Below are positions 23,719 to 36,185 of a DNA stretch of 64,000 nucleotides, one piece after another (within the stretch, counting starts at the first letter, position 1; each line of letters opens with the position of its first letter). The notes beneath the pieces are model-generated. The model was not told where the DNA came from. It saw only the letters and a list, made by a program, of their open reading frames with translations, and did no database searches. Position numbers and translations under genes: made by a program. The stretch spans positions 123,728,886 through 123,792,885 of the forward strand of contig CM040126.1 in NCBI GenBank assembly GCA_022559845.1. The letters run 5' to 3'. This stretch comes from Amorphophallus konjac. Its lineage: Eukaryota > Streptophyta > Magnoliopsida > Alismatales > Araceae.

Positions 23719-24096
23719 GCATGCCGGTTTAGGGAGATACCAAGAGAGGATAGGGCGCGCCGGATAAGGGACCCAAGAGAGGGGAGGGGCGCGCCGGTTA
23801 TGTAGGTGTTACAAGGGGAGCGCGTGCCAGTTATGGGTTGCACAAGAGGGGCGCGCCAATTTAGTGGGAGATGCCAAGAAAGAATAGGGGCGCGCCGGTT
23901 TAAGGAAAGCCAAGGGGCGCGCCGGATCAAGGAAGGCCAAGGGGCGCGTAGGTTTAAGGAAGGCAAAGGGATGCGCCGGATTAAGGCTCAAACATAAAGG
24001 GGGTGCACTATTCATTCCAAGAATTCCAACTTGATTTTGGGTGTAGGGTAAACCGGCGCGCGGGGAGGGCACGCCGGATTAACATCACGCCGGGTT
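23719..24096. repeat. Irregular cluster of the word GCGCGCCGGTTTAAGG, first block
   Basis: About ten variants of GGGGCGCGCCGGTTTAAGG occur at roughly 25-45-bp spacing, separated by related CCAAG-type spacers. GGCGCGCC itself appears several times. A second block of the same word lies at 25226-25520. Confidence 0.75.
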
Positions 24097-25225
24097 AGTT
24101 CTTCAAGTTTGTTTCATTCTTCTTGGTTCTTTTATTTCTGTTCTTGCTTCTTCCACCTGCAAATTGATCCAATAGTTGGATTACTTGTTCAATTGATGGA
24201 TTAAGTTTTTTAGAGAGGAGGTTTGGTGTGTTTTAATTATTTGTTAAGGCGAACTGACATGAAGGTTTAAGTGTTTCTGTGAAGCATTCTTTGTTCTTGT
24301 TGCTTATGTTCTTGGCGAAAAAATCGGGCAGCATCTCCCCCGGACTGAGATTCGCCAGAGAAAATAGAGAGACACCAAATGGATAACTCCGGGGTGAACC
24401 TCAAATCCAGACCTTACGGTGGTCCGATAACCCAGATGTGAGTGTAGAAAAGCTCGAGGACTAGCCTTCAAGAGCTCTCACAACTCACGGGTGATGATTT
24501 CGTGGAACGAGACAAATATGTGCCATAGGTTGCCATGAATGACCACCCTTTTGATGGTTCCTTCAAAGACCATGCTATGGAAGAGCAGGCTTCAAAGCAC
24601 CATGGGTGAGTAGTAAACGGAGAGAAAATAAGAAAGGAGACTGAAGACTAACAAAAGCATGTATTCTTTCAACGATTCACTATTTAATCATCCACCGAAG
24701 GGGGAAAGGTTTAAATATAAGGAGGTTCATCCTGAAGGATGTACATTGAAGGGAGAAAAAGAAAAGCTATACCAGTGGGAAGAGGGAACGGAGCACAAGC
24801 TCCTCCCCCCTCCGAACTCACCAGACCTCTCTCACCCTCCCTCTCTCTTTCTTCACCTTGCAGGCGCGGGTGGACAGAGACTCTTCTTCTCTTCGGACGC
24901 TGGAGACCTTAGCCGAATGAACCAGCCTCTTTTCCTTCATCAAACTTGTCGTTTTATTGAACGGCCGTTGAGGAGAGTTCCTGCCACTTCCACCTCGTCC
25001 GCGACGAAGTCTGAACTCGACGTATTGCGCTGGATGCTGTTGATTCGTGCCGTACGCTGCTGCTCATCTGAGGATGGGATGTTCGCAGATTTGCCGGGGC
25101 CTGCTTCGCCGTTGCCACTTCTGTGCTATCGAACGGAGGCAGAGACAGAGCGTCAGGCATTCAATGTTCTTTGCACGCCATAATGATGCAAAACAGAGCA
25201 TCGGCATGCCGACGGGACATGATGG

Positions 25226-25520
25226 GGTTAAATCGGCGCGGGGGGGTGAGCGCGCCGGATTAGCATCTGGATGAGGGGCGTGCCGACTTTAGTGGTTTTG
25301 CAAGGGAAAAAAATGGGGGCACGCCGATTTAGGGATCATGTAAGGGGGGCGCGCCGGTTTAAAGCCCAAGCAATAGAAGCGCGCCGTATTAAGGCAACAT
25401 CAAGGGCAAATGGGAAATGGGGCGCGCCGGTTTTAGGGGCGCCGGATTAGGATGTTGAAGGGGCGTGTCGGTTTAGAGAGCGCCGGTTTAAGGCCCTTCC
25501 GCGCCGTTTTAAGCCTCAAA
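25226..25520. repeat. Irregular cluster of the word GCGCGCCGGTTTAAGG, second block
   Basis: About nine more variants (for example GCGCGCCGGATTAG, GGGCGCGCCGGTTTAAAG, GCGCGCCGTATTAAGG). Same orientation as the first block, separated from it by 1.1 kb of unrelated sequence. Confidence 0.75.
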
Positions 25521-25959
25521 TGGATTCTTTTCGAAGTCGCAGCCATTTATTTGAATGTTGGCATTCCCAAAATGTTCTAGTTACAATCTATGGCCTCCAT
25601 AATATTCTGTTTGCAGCCTTTGGGGCTCGGTCCCAGACTTTGTGTGACTTTCGGTGCATGCCGAGACTATGCCGGAGTTCCCGACTTTTATTTGATTCAG
25701 CTCTCGACATGGCCAGTCGGAGAGTTGTAGCCATATCTTCCGCCTGGGGGGGGCTTCCTTAACGGGTAGCAGACCACTAAGCGAGTTCTCGTCCTGATCG
25801 GGCGAGGCATGAGGTTTATTTAGCGTTTCCATCTTCGGCTTGCTCTTGAGTGTCGAGACGTGCATGCCATATGATCCTCATCAACATTTTTTGACGTCCA
25901 CAACTATGTTCTGCCTAATGAAAGATATGCATGGGCCTTATAAAGCATGTATGAAGACA

Positions 25960-26230
25960 CACCCAGTCCTTATATGAAGTTGATTGAAAACATGCACCAA
26001 CTATATGTGTTCAATGCACATCCTGCACAGACTATATGCAAACATAAGATAGACATGCACAGATTCTATCAATGACTAAGATCGATGTGTACCAACCATA
26101 TAGACACTAACTGCAAGTATGCACAGACTTTTGTATGCATGAATAGTGATATGCACAGACCTTATGCATTGTAGTTGAAACATGCACCTACCTTGTGTAT
26201 TGAAAAACATGCACAAACCTTATTTATCAC
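25960..26230. repeat. Irregular repeats of the word ATGCACAGACCTTAT
   Basis: At least eight variants (TGCACAGACTATATG, ATGCACAGATTCTAT, TATGCACAGACTTTT, ATGCACAAACCTTAT) at 20-50-bp spacing. A similar word, TGTACAGACTTGG, forms an array at 47030-47585. Confidence 0.55.
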
Positions 26231-26327
26231 GCATACTCATTCAAACACAAACAGATATGAATAGAGAATTTATGCATTTCAGTTTCACATGACTCAGAGA
26301 TTGTCATAATCAAAACCAGGGTTCCAA

Positions 26328-27117
26328 CACGGTCAAATGACCAGATTTCTATTCCGATCATCTTTTCCAAAATCTCCTTCTTCAGATTTTGTTTGCATAT
26401 TTGTATTGCATCTTCTAGATGCGGAGGACGCCGACACCTCATGTTGAGATCTTCCCATCTCTTGATATATTCTGCAGCCGTTTCATTATCTTTTTGCTTG
26501 GCTGCCAACAACTCAGCCACAGTCACGTCTGTCTTGATGATGCAGAACCTTTCACTAAATTTCTGCTGCATGTTTGGCCAGTCATCGATAGACTCGACTG
26601 GCAGGCTAGAATACCATTCGAAGGCGGGTCTTATTAATGAAGACCCAAAGAACTTCAGCAGGTATGCCTCGTCTACCGCCAAGTTACCCATGACTGTTAT
26701 ATAGTGTGCAATGTGTTCTTTTGGGGGACCCAGCCCGTTGTATTTATCAAATTTTGGTGGTTTGTTAATGCCGGGTGGCAATATTTTGGCAGCATGGTAG
26801 GCTGGATATGGCACTTCATATATGTTGAAGGGGGCGTAATCATCACCACCCCTCTTTGCCAGCCTTGCTTCAATCATATGTTCCACCATCGATTTGTTCA
26901 CCATAACTGGCTCTGTTGGCCGAGGGCAGAGGTGGGTGGGTTGCATCAATAATGCGGCGGAAGTCATAGCATGGGGTGGCAAAGGCTCTGACATGGGGGC
27001 CCGCCGCTGCATTGGAAGGGGCATTGGCCGTATTGGCTGGAGCCATTGAGAATAATGCTGGGGAGTAGCCCAGATCTGAGCTGCAGTTTGTAGAGTAGCT
27101 GGTGAAGGAGCACCCAT
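26328..27117 (-). pseudogene. gag: Tat-C gag capsid fragment
   Basis: A minus-strand frame closely related to Tat-B gag, with INKPPKFDKYNGLGPPKEHI, PAFEWYSSLPVESI and RWEDLNMRCRRPPHLEDAIQ. Similarity to Tat-B stops at about 26328, just after WSFDRV, where Tat-B continues into the zinc-finger region. On the other side the frame is cut at 27117/27118 by the E1 LTR. It is therefore a gag remnant truncated on both sides. The open frame running on to 26227 is beyond the homologous part. Confidence 0.8.
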
Positions 27118-30100
27118 TGTCATGCCCCGACGCGAAATATCGAGACTGGCAATAGAAACAATTAAGAATAATATGTTGATTTACAGACATGCTCTACTAA
27201 AGCTAGAGAATCACCACCACACCATGAACAAAATAACTCCAATTAACTAAATAAACATCAAATGCTCTATAATCCAATTACATCATCCAACAACCAACTT
27301 AGAAAAACTTACATAACAATATTCACTCGACACAATTACAATTACCTGACTTCCTAACTACAACTCTTACAAGACACACACTCTAAATCATAACAAGACA
27401 CATCAACTCTAGATGACTCTTTAGGTTCCTTCAACAGGTTCGCTCCAGGGTCGTCACTCTTGCCCATCCCCATCAGTTTGCGAATACTCAGCTGAGCTAC
27501 TTGAAAGGGGGAAAAACAATTGGGTGAGCGAACGCTCAGTAGGTAATAATAGACAAGTTTAAGTAATTAACCAATTAATTGTATTTATAAGTGCGAAAAG
27601 AAAAGAATGAAATGAAATGACGATATGACAAATAACATAAGTACGAGATCATGAACAAAATGTAACTGGAAATTGGCCAACAAGCAAGAATTAACCAAGT
27701 CAAGAAGATTCAAGTAAGAGATTATGTCATAGATATCATGCTAGTCATGCACTCGGTGCAATGCCTAACCATGTCATTCAAACTCCCCGGGGCACAAGTA
27801 CTTTTTGGGAGCTCCTCCCAGGACTAGATAGGGCCCTTATGATGCATTGGCATTGATTTAATGGATCCAAGATCTCAAGTTATGTCTAGACATTAATCAA
27901 GTTAAACGGCCAATAATGTCAAGGTATAAAACTTACCTCGGAGAATTCCAAGGGTAAGTGAAGTAGATATTTTGACCAGAAAGTTCAAGTTATCAAGAAC
28001 CAACAGGTCTATTCAAACATGAATAACCACGAAAATCATTTTCTGGAATATACGCGGTCCATATTGGGCCGTTCAGAGGAATGTACGGTCGTTGGCCGGA
28101 CCGCGCTAAAGGGATCGGGCTGAAAGAACAGCCTAATAGGAGCCAAAAATAAACGGTCTACTATGGACCGCTTGAATTATGGATGGTCACAAGTGGGCCT
28201 TTCAATAGATGTGAACGGTCTACACCGGGCTGTTCACGATAGGAAAGATTTGAAGTCCACGACGATAGTAAGCGGTTCGGATTAGGCCGCTCAGTAACTG
28301 GACGATCCATGATGATCCGTTATAACGAATGAGCTGTCTGATATGGTCCGTTTAATTACTGGGCCTGACTGGCAACTAGACTCCACCCAAAATGGGCTCT
28401 AGGCTGCCATAAGTGGGGTAGAACTGAACCAGGGTCCAGCCCACTATCCATTGGCCAACCTAGGGCTTATTGGGTCGATCAAATCATGATTTGGTCGAAG
28501 ATGAAACAAGGTTAATCGACCAACAGAAAATGGCATTTAGCCAGGAATGCACGGTTCATAATGGGATGCCTATGAGTTAAACGGTCTGATTCCAGCTGTT
28601 CAAAACTCAATCAGTCCGAATTGAGCCGTGACTCCCAGCACAGTAATTCCAGTGGTTCGATCACGTGAACAGGTTCAGGTCTTGGTGGTACAACCTGCCC
28701 GGCGTCCTAGTGGGAATCCCAAGCTCGCGGGGGCTTACGGAGGTCCCGTAATGAAGGTCCTAGTCCGACGGAAGGAGTATCCGGCGGAGAGTTCCAACCA
28801 TTACAAGGAATAGAGGCTAGCAAAACATTGGAAACCAAGTATAGTGGTCAGTCAATCCTACCGGAGTAGAACGACTGTTAAACAATCCTAATAATAAATT
28901 CAATTATCAATGGATCATAATCAATATTAACTTCATTGGAAAAGATGAATCAAGATCAAGTGAGAACAAACTAGCAAAATTTGCAAATGTTTACTTCCAT
29001 AGATTCCAGTTTATTATGTGTGTTACTAACTTACCATTAGCCACTAATTTACTAAAATGAATCATGCTAAAATGAAAATGAAGTAGTTCTATATTGCTGG
29101 GCAGTCCATGCAGAGCCGCTCATATGCCTCGGCGGTCGCACGACAGGCCGTTCACACCCTCTCAGGTCCGAAGGCCTGCTGGGGATGAGCGGTCTGTAGA
29201 GTGCCCCTGGGGACGATGAACGGTCTGGGACTGGCCGCCTAATGACAGGGCGGTTAGGGGTCTGCCACTAGATCCATGAAACATATCAGAAATGAAAGCA
29301 CATGAATGGTCAATAACCGGCCGCCTATTTAGGATGGGCGGTCTATCGAGAGGCCGTGCTAGTCAGGGGGCTTCTACTACCTTTGCCTTGCCCACCTCCG
29401 GCGAGTCCGGCTAAGGTTGGCTAAAACAGTTAAATACACGATATATAGAGCATGAAATTTAGGGCTTTTACTATCAGTAGAACGAGCACAAAGAGTTATA
29501 CAAGATAGCATGATCAATTGAATGTTTAGTGCATGAACACCCTACTTAAATCGAGGTGGAACATAGTTAACCCTAATTACGACATGCTTGCACTAAAATC
29601 ATAAATTTGCGCAGTATACTACATGAAAATTAGGGATTTTTAGACCAAGAGAAAGAAGACAAGACGACGCTTCTATCCATATATGATACATAGGGTTTGG
29701 CTTACTATTACCTACCTTAATCGAATGATGAAGGAAGAAGAAAGGAAGCCAACGCGCTAGGTACCCAACGCCGGTGACCGTCGCGATTCTCCCTTGATCG
29801 AGCTCCTCTCCGGCCGCCACAGCTTCTAAACGATTCTAGGGTGACTTAGGTTCATTTATATCGGTTCAATGGTATCTAGAGGGTTCTAATCGTGGAGATA
29901 GAGTCCACGCACCGCGAACGGGCGTGATTCTCGCAAGACCGAGTCAATCCACCACTCCACCGCCAAATTCCACTCGTAGGGTTAGGGTTTCGGGGAATAA
30001 CCAGAGGGGAAACAATCTCTTAATCCTAGCCTTTCATTTGCATCTGGTTTTAGCTTAAATGATTGGGTATTGGGCTCAAATTTTGTGTTTTAAGGTCCGA

Positions 30101-30324
30101 TTAGACTAAGTGTGGATTTGGGCCTTACTCTGCTAATTCGGCTTGATTAAGAATTTTATTTGGGTCAGTTGTAGAAGATAATTTTACTAAACGTTTTATC
30201 ATCTACAAAATTCTATTTTTTACAGATTTTTATAAAATGGTCAAAATTTTACTTATCCTATTTCTTAAGAAATTTCTATTTAATTTCTCAAAATTTTTAT
30301 TCATTAATATACCGAGGTGCTACA
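27118..30324 (-). repeat. E1 3' LTR (left)
   Basis: Starts TGTCATGCCCCGACG and ends GAGGTGCTACA on the plus strand, 3207 bp. Matches 34510-36262 and 39078-40124 closely. Contains a run of CGGTC/GGCCG quasi-palindromes (28050-28660 and 29100-29375) and the ~105-nt block shared with Tat leaders (28687-28790). Confidence 0.9.
28687..28790 (-). repeat. ~105-nt block shared between Tekay-type LTR and Tat leaders (copy A)
   Basis: From GGTACAACCTGCCCGGCGTC to GTATCCGGCGGAGA on the plus strand. Shares GGTACAAC, GTGGGAATCC, GCTCGCGGGG, CTTA, GGAGGTCCC and CCTAGT, in order and at similar spacing, with 59593-59698 and with the reverse complement of 63361-63463. Confidence 0.75.
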
Positions 30325-30338
30325 CCCTCCCCCACTTT
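30325..30338 (-). other. E1 polypurine tract
   Basis: The minus strand reads AAGTGGGGGAGGG directly before the LTR start TGTAGCACC. This is the plus-strand priming site. The same tract borders the second LTR at 40125. Confidence 0.85.
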
Positions 30339-30398
30339 AAAGAATTTGGTCCTCCAAATTCACTGCACTTAATAAAAATGGGGAGTGAAATAGCTCAC

Positions 30399-31964
30399 CT
30401 AGAATAAGTCGGGATACTGCTTCCGCATGGTATCTTCTGACTCCCAAGTAGCCTCTTCGGTTCCACGCCGACTCCACTGTACTTTAACCATGGGTATGGA
30501 ACGATTCCTGAGTTGCTGCTGCTTATGATCCAAAATCTTGATAGATCTTTCTTCATAAGTCAAATCTTCCTTCAGCTCCAAATTCGCATGCTGAATGACA
30601 TGAGTGGGGTCATACACATATTTCTGTAGCATAGACACATGGAAGACGTTGTGTACTGCTGATAACTGAGGTGGTAGTGCTAATCGGTAAGCAACCTCTC
30701 CCACTCTTTCTAGAATCTCAAATGGACCAACATATCTTGGACTCAGCTTGCCTTGAATACCAAACCTACGAATCCCTCTCATGGGAGAAACCTTCAAAAA
30801 CACATCCTCACCAACATGAAATTCCAAGGCTCTTCTTCTGTTGTCAGCATAGCTTTTCTATCTTGATTGTGCTACTTGTAACCGATCTCTAATAATACGG
30901 ATATTCTTGGGTGATTCAGAAATGAGGTCTGGTCCCAGCCATTGCTTCTCACCTACCTCCTCCCATCATAATGGAGATCGACAACTTCTTCCATACAAAG
31001 CTTCAAACGGAGCCACCTGAATACTGGACTGATAACTATTGTTGTAGGCAAATTCAATCAAAGCCAAGTGATCACTCCAACAATCTCCAAAATTGATCAT
31101 GCAGGCTCTAAGCATATCTTCCACTATCTGGTTGGTTCTTTCAGTTTGTCCGTCTGTTTGTGGATGAAAAGCGGTACTAAAATTCAGACGGGTTCCCAAA
31201 GATTCTTGCAATCCTTTCCAAAAATGTGAGGTGAATCTGAGGTCTCTATCAGACATAATACTGACTGGAATACCATGGAGTCTTACAATTTCCTTCATAT
31301 ACAGAGCCGCCAAGACGTCCATTGTCCACTTAAACTTAGTGGACAAGAAATGAGCAGACTTTGTCAATCTGTGAACAATAACCCATATTGCATCAAATCC
31401 ACTACGTGTCCTAGGTGGACCCATAATAAAGTCCATGCCAATACTCTCCCACTTCTATTGAGGTATATCAAGTGGTTTCAATTTCCCTACAGGTCTGAAA
31501 TGATTAGCCTTAACTTGCTGACATACCAAACATCTACTCACAAATTCTGTAATTTTCTTTTTCATATTCGGCCACCAAAAGGATCTTTTCAAATCCTTAA
31601 ACATCTTAGTACCTCCAGGATGAATAGTATATTTAGATCTATGAGCTTCTTCGAGAATCTTATTCTTTATTTCAGCTACATCAGGTACACAGGTCCTTCC
31701 CTGAAGCAACAATCTGCCATCGTCAGCTACCGTGAAATCAGGTCTGTTACTCAAACTCTCCTTGATCTCTACTAACTCTGGGTCATTGTCTTGCAAGGAC
31801 TTGATTTTTATCAAGAATTCTGGTTTAAGTTGAATCTGAGCAATTGTAACTCGGTCCTTATCAACATTGACATCCAAACTAACTAACTGCTCCAACAGTC
31901 TCCATTCTTGCAACATGAGATGCGACAACTTAGCTATTGGCTTACGGCTCAAAGCATCTGCCAC
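30399..31964 (-). pseudogene. pol: E1 integrase and chromodomain-like C-terminus
   Basis: One frame with in-frame stops near 31457, 30968 and 30850. It begins with the end of RNase H (ADALSRKP) and the zinc domain (IHPGGTKMFKDLKR ... CLVCQQVK). The catalytic core follows: Asp in MDFIMGPP, Asp in SDRDLRFTSHF, Glu in [13 protein letters not shown]. The C-terminal part has [20 protein letters not shown] and VHNVFHVSMLQKY. It ends in VKVQWSRRGTEEATWESED, the chromodomain-like tail typical of Tekay/Del elements. Confidence 0.9.
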
Positions 31965-32870
31965 TATATTCCCCTTTCTAAGGATGATAATCTATGGAGA
32001 AGTCAAAGTCTTTTAAATACTCAAGCCATCTTCTCTGCCTCATATTGAGTTCCTTTTGAGAAAATAAATACTTCAGACTCTTATGGTCTGAGAACACTGT
32101 AAATGTCTCTCCATACAAGTAGTGCCTCCATATCTTCAAGGCAAACACTACAGCTGCTAGTTCCAAATCATGAACATGATAGTTTTCTTCATGCTTCCTC
32201 AACTGCCTAGAAGAATAGGCTATCACTTTCCCGTGCTGCATCAGTACACAACCTAGACCAATACCTGAAGCATCAGTGTACACCACGAAACCTCCTTCCC
32301 CAGATGGTAGAGCTAAAACAGGGGCAGTAGTTAAACACTCCTTCAAGGTTTGAAAGCTTCTCTCGCAATTCTCGGACCAATCAAATTTATTCTCCTTGTG
32401 GGTTAATCTAGTTAAAGGCACCGCAATCTTGGAGAAATGCTTAATAAACCTTCGGTAATAACCTGCTAGGCCTAGGAAACTTCTAACTTCAGTTACATTA
32501 GTAGGCCTATCCCAATTCTTCACTGCCTCTACCTTCGAGGGATCAACAGAAATACCTTCCTTTGTAATAATATGCCCTAGAAAAACACTTCTTGCAATCA
32601 GAACTCACACTTACTAAACTTGGCGTATAGGTGATGGTCTCTCAATATTTGCAATGCCATCCTCAATTGTTCAGCATGCACCTCCTTACTCTTAGAATAA
32701 ATCAAGATATCATCAATAAACACCATGACCCACTGATCAAGATAGGGCCGAAACACATTGTTCATGAACTGCATAAAAGCTGCAGGTGCATTCGTTAGTT
32801 CAAAAGACATCACTACAAATTCAAAATGCCCATACCTGCTACGGAAGGCCGTCTAATAGATATCCTCTTC
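31965..32870 (-). pseudogene. pol: E1 RT C-terminal half and RNase H
   Basis: RT begins abruptly at [15 protein letters not shown] (32870-32820) and continues through [14 protein letters not shown] and the catalytic [10 protein letters not shown] near 32710 to KFSKCEF, then a stop and a frameshift. The frame 32523-31978 has [16 protein letters not shown] (RT-RNase H connection) and RNase H motifs [16 protein letters not shown] and [15 protein letters not shown]. The fingers part of RT is missing, so the junction with protease is a deletion. A one-base frameshift near 31978 separates it from integrase. Confidence 0.88.
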
Positions 32871-34297
32871 CTCATTAACTTATCAGCTCGAAGGGCCGAA
32901 ATAAGTGGCACAGACTTATGGTGCCTAACCCCTATAAAATAAAGTCCATGGTGTCTAGAAAAAGACACAGAACTAGAACTGTAATGAACATTGGCCTCAT
33001 ACTTAGCCAACCAATCTGCTCCTAGAATTACACCATAATCTTTCATATCCATACAGACTAGATCAGCTGGCAAGTTATGTTCTTTAATCATAACCTTACT
33101 AGAAGGATAGAAATACTTAATTGCTGAACTGGAACCAATAGGGGTTGAGATATCTAATGAAGAATTCATCAAGACTGGCTTCACAGATAAGGGCTTAGCA
33201 AATTTCCGAGAAATAAAAGAATGAGTGGCACCGATATCAAAAAGAACGAATGCCGGCTTAACATATATAATAAGAGTACCTTCAACGAGTCCACCCTCCT
33301 CGGTGGTTCCTGCATCATCCTCTTGTAGGGCTTGGAGCTTGCCATGTTGCTTCCTGTTTCCTTGTGGCTTAGTCGGAGTAGCTTGATCTGACAAAAGGGG
33401 ACACTCAGGAATACGACGGTCCCTACTTCCACAGCATAGACAGGCGCCTAGCTTGCGCCAGCACTCTTCCATCTTGTGACCTGAACGGTCACAATACTTG
33501 CACACGCCCTTAAATGGCACAATCGGGCGAGGCTTTTTATCTTCATTTTTCGGCATTTTGCCCTTCCACGAACCAGACCCGCCATTGGGCCTCTTCTTGC
33601 CATTATCGGGTTTGACACTCCCAGAACCAGTAGGTTGTTCCTTCTTAACACCCTTTCCACGGATTCTCTCCGTCATTTCTAAGGTGTCTTCCAAGACTTG
33701 AGCTTTCCTTACCATCTCCGCATAAGTCTGAATTTCTAGTAGTGCCAACTGGTTGATATACTGCAACTTCAGCCCGTTGAGAAAATGCTTAGCCTTCATC
33801 TTCTCTATAGATATCAACTGAGTGGCATAACGAGATAATAGAGAGAACTGAGCTTCATACTCCGCTACAGATAGATTCCGCTGCTTCAAAGCAGCAAACT
33901 CAACCGCTTTCTTCTCCTGCACTATATCAGAAAAATATTTGCTATTAAAGAGTTCCTCGAACTCCTTCCATGAAACTTGTCTATCTCCAAGGGTAGCCTT
34001 CACTGCATCCCACCATGTTCTTGCATCACGCTCCAGCTGGAAGGTCGTTAAAAGAACATGCTCATGATCGCTACACTACATCAGTTCAAAGATCCTCTCC
34101 ATCTCTTTTAGCCAGTGCTTAGCTTCGTCAGGGTCGCTCGGGCCTCCAAAACGTGGGGGATTCATCCCACGGAAGTTTCGGTGAAGATTGCCAGCTCCGT
34201 GGTTCGCCGCTCCACCTTGGGCCACTTGCTGCAAGGCCCGAGTAAGTCCTTGAACCGTTCGCTGCATATCTCACCATTGCACACGTTTTGCCGCCAT
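32871..34297 (-). pseudogene. gag: E1 gag-protease
   Basis: The likely start is the ATG at 34297, followed by stops at 34273-34271 and 34078-34076 within the gag N-terminus (FRGMNPPRFGGPSDPDEAKH). The frame from 34003 holds the capsid domain (WKEFEELFNSKYFSDIV, LSRYATQLI), a basic linker, the zinc knuckle CKYCDRSGHKMEEC and a second Cys cluster (CLCCGSRDRRIPEC). The protease has FDIGATHSFIS, where DTG has become DIG, and VILGADWLAKYEANV. Soon after protease the sequence jumps into RT at about 32870, so spacer and RT fingers are deleted. Confidence 0.88.
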
Positions 34298-34483
34298 AAG
34301 AAAATCCTACACGTGGAATAGATTATTTTAGGATCATTAAGAAGGAAATCTTAGAATTAGATTATTAACTCAACCCAAGTCTCTACCCAAACTCACTAGG
34401 TTGGGTTCTTAGACTTATAACAAGGTTATAGGTCCTATGACATCACTTAGGATCCTAGAACTTAGAAAACCTAGGAATATTAG

Positions 34484-34503
34484 AAACCTAGGCTCTGATA
34501 CCA
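34484..34503 (-). other. E1 primer-binding site, initiator tRNA-Met type
   Basis: The minus strand reads TGGTATCAGAGCCTAGGTTT, 6 nt from the LTR edge at 34510. Confidence 0.92.
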
Positions 34504-36081
34504 CCTAACTGTCACGCCCCGACGCGGAATATCGGGACTGGCAGTAGAAACAATTAAGAATAATATGTTGATTTACAGACATGCTATACTAAAGCTAGAG
34601 AATCACCACCACACCATGAACAAAATAACTCCAATTAACTAAATAAACATCAAATGCTCTATAATCCAATTACATCATCCAACAACCAACTTAGAAAAAC
34701 TTACATAACAATATTCACTCGACACAATTATAATTTTCTGACTTCCTAACTACAACTCTTACAAGACACACACTCTAAATCATAACTAGACACATCAACT
34801 CTAGATGACTCTTCAGGTTCCTCCAACAGGTTCCCTCCAGGGTCGTCACTCTTGCCCATCCCCATCAGTTTACGAATCCTCACCTGAGCTACCTGAAAGG
34901 GGGAAAACAACTGGGTGAGCAAACGCTCAGTAGGTAATAACAGGCAAGTTTAAGTAATTAACCAATTAATTACATTTATAAGTGCGAAAAGAAAAGAACG
35001 AAATGAAATGACGATATGACAAGTAACATAAGTACGAGATCATGAACAAAATGTTACTGAAAATTGGCTAACAAGCAAGAATTAACCAAGTCAAGAAGAT
35101 TCAAGTAAGAGATTATGTCGTAGACATCACGCTAGTCATGCACTCGGTGTAATGCCTCACCATGTCATTCAAACTCCCCGGGGCACAAGTACTTTTCGGG
35201 CGCTCCTCCCAGGACTAGACCGGGCCCTTATGATGCGTTGGCATTGATTAATGGATCCAAGATCCCAAGTTATGTCTAGACATTAATCAAGTTAAACGGC
35301 CAATAATGTCAAGGCATAAAACTTACCTCGGAGAATTCTAAGGGTAAGTGAAGTAGATATTTTGACCAAAAAGTTCAAGTTATCAAGAACCAATAGGTCC
35401 TTGTATTCAAACATGAATAACCACAAAAATCATTTTCTGGAATATACACGGTCCACATTGGGCCGTTCAGAGTAATGGACGGTCGTTAGCCGGACCGCGC
35501 TAAAGGGATCGGGCTGAAAGAACAGCCTAATAGGAGCCAAAAATAAACGGTCTACTATGGACCGCTTAAATTATGGACGGTCACAAGTGGGCCTTTCAAT
35601 AGATATGAACGGTCAACACTGGGCCGTTCACGACAGGAAATATATGAAGTCCACGATGATAGTAAGCGGTTCAGATTGGGCCACTCAGTAACTGGACGGT
35701 CCATGATGATCCGTTCTAACGAATGAGCGGTCTGATATGGTCCGTTCAATTACTGGGCCTGACTGGCAACTAGACTCCACCCAAAATGGGCTCTGCGCTG
35801 CCATAAGTGGTGCAGAACTGAACCAGGGTCCAGCCCACTATCCACTAGCCAACCTAGGGCTTATTGGGTCGATCAAATCATGATTTGGTCGAAGATGAAA
35901 CAAGGTTAATCGACCAACAAGAAATGGCATTTAGCCAAGAATGCACGGTTCATAATGGGCTGCCTATTGAGTTCAACGGTCTGATTCTAGCCGTTCAAAA
36001 CTCAGTCAGTCCAAATTGAGCCGTGACTCCCAGCACAGTAATACAAGCGGTTCGATCACGTGAACAGGTTCAGGTCTTGGT

Positions 36082-36185
36082 GGTACAACCTGCCCGACGT
36101 CTTAGTAGGAATCCTAGGCTCGCGGGGGCTTACAGAGGTCCTGTAATGAAGGTCCTAGTCCGACGGAAGGAGTATCCGGCGGAGA
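36082..36185 (-). repeat. ~105-nt shared block, copy B
   Basis: The copy of 28687-28790 in the second LTR, with a few substitutions. Confidence 0.75.

Larger units (their letters stand above)
22924..26327 (-). other. Tat-B leader/LTR-like non-coding region
   Basis: About 3.4 kb without credible coding sequence, between the Tat-B gag start and the Tat-C gag fragment. Content and position fit the leader plus 5' LTR of Tat-B, but I could not fix TG/CA ends or a convincing PBS; TGGCGAATCTCAGTC on the minus strand near 24357 is a weak candidate. It contains strong GC hairpins (23571-23620), two clusters of a GCGCGCCGG word and a TGCACAGAC-type word array. The 174-aa plus-strand frame at 24659-25183 has no recognisable domain. 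Confidence 0.5.

Noticed and set aside
24659..25183. 174-aa plus-strand frame as a possible gene
   Set aside because: No recognisable domain, no splice or regulatory context, and it lies in LTR/leader-like DNA between two repeat clusters.
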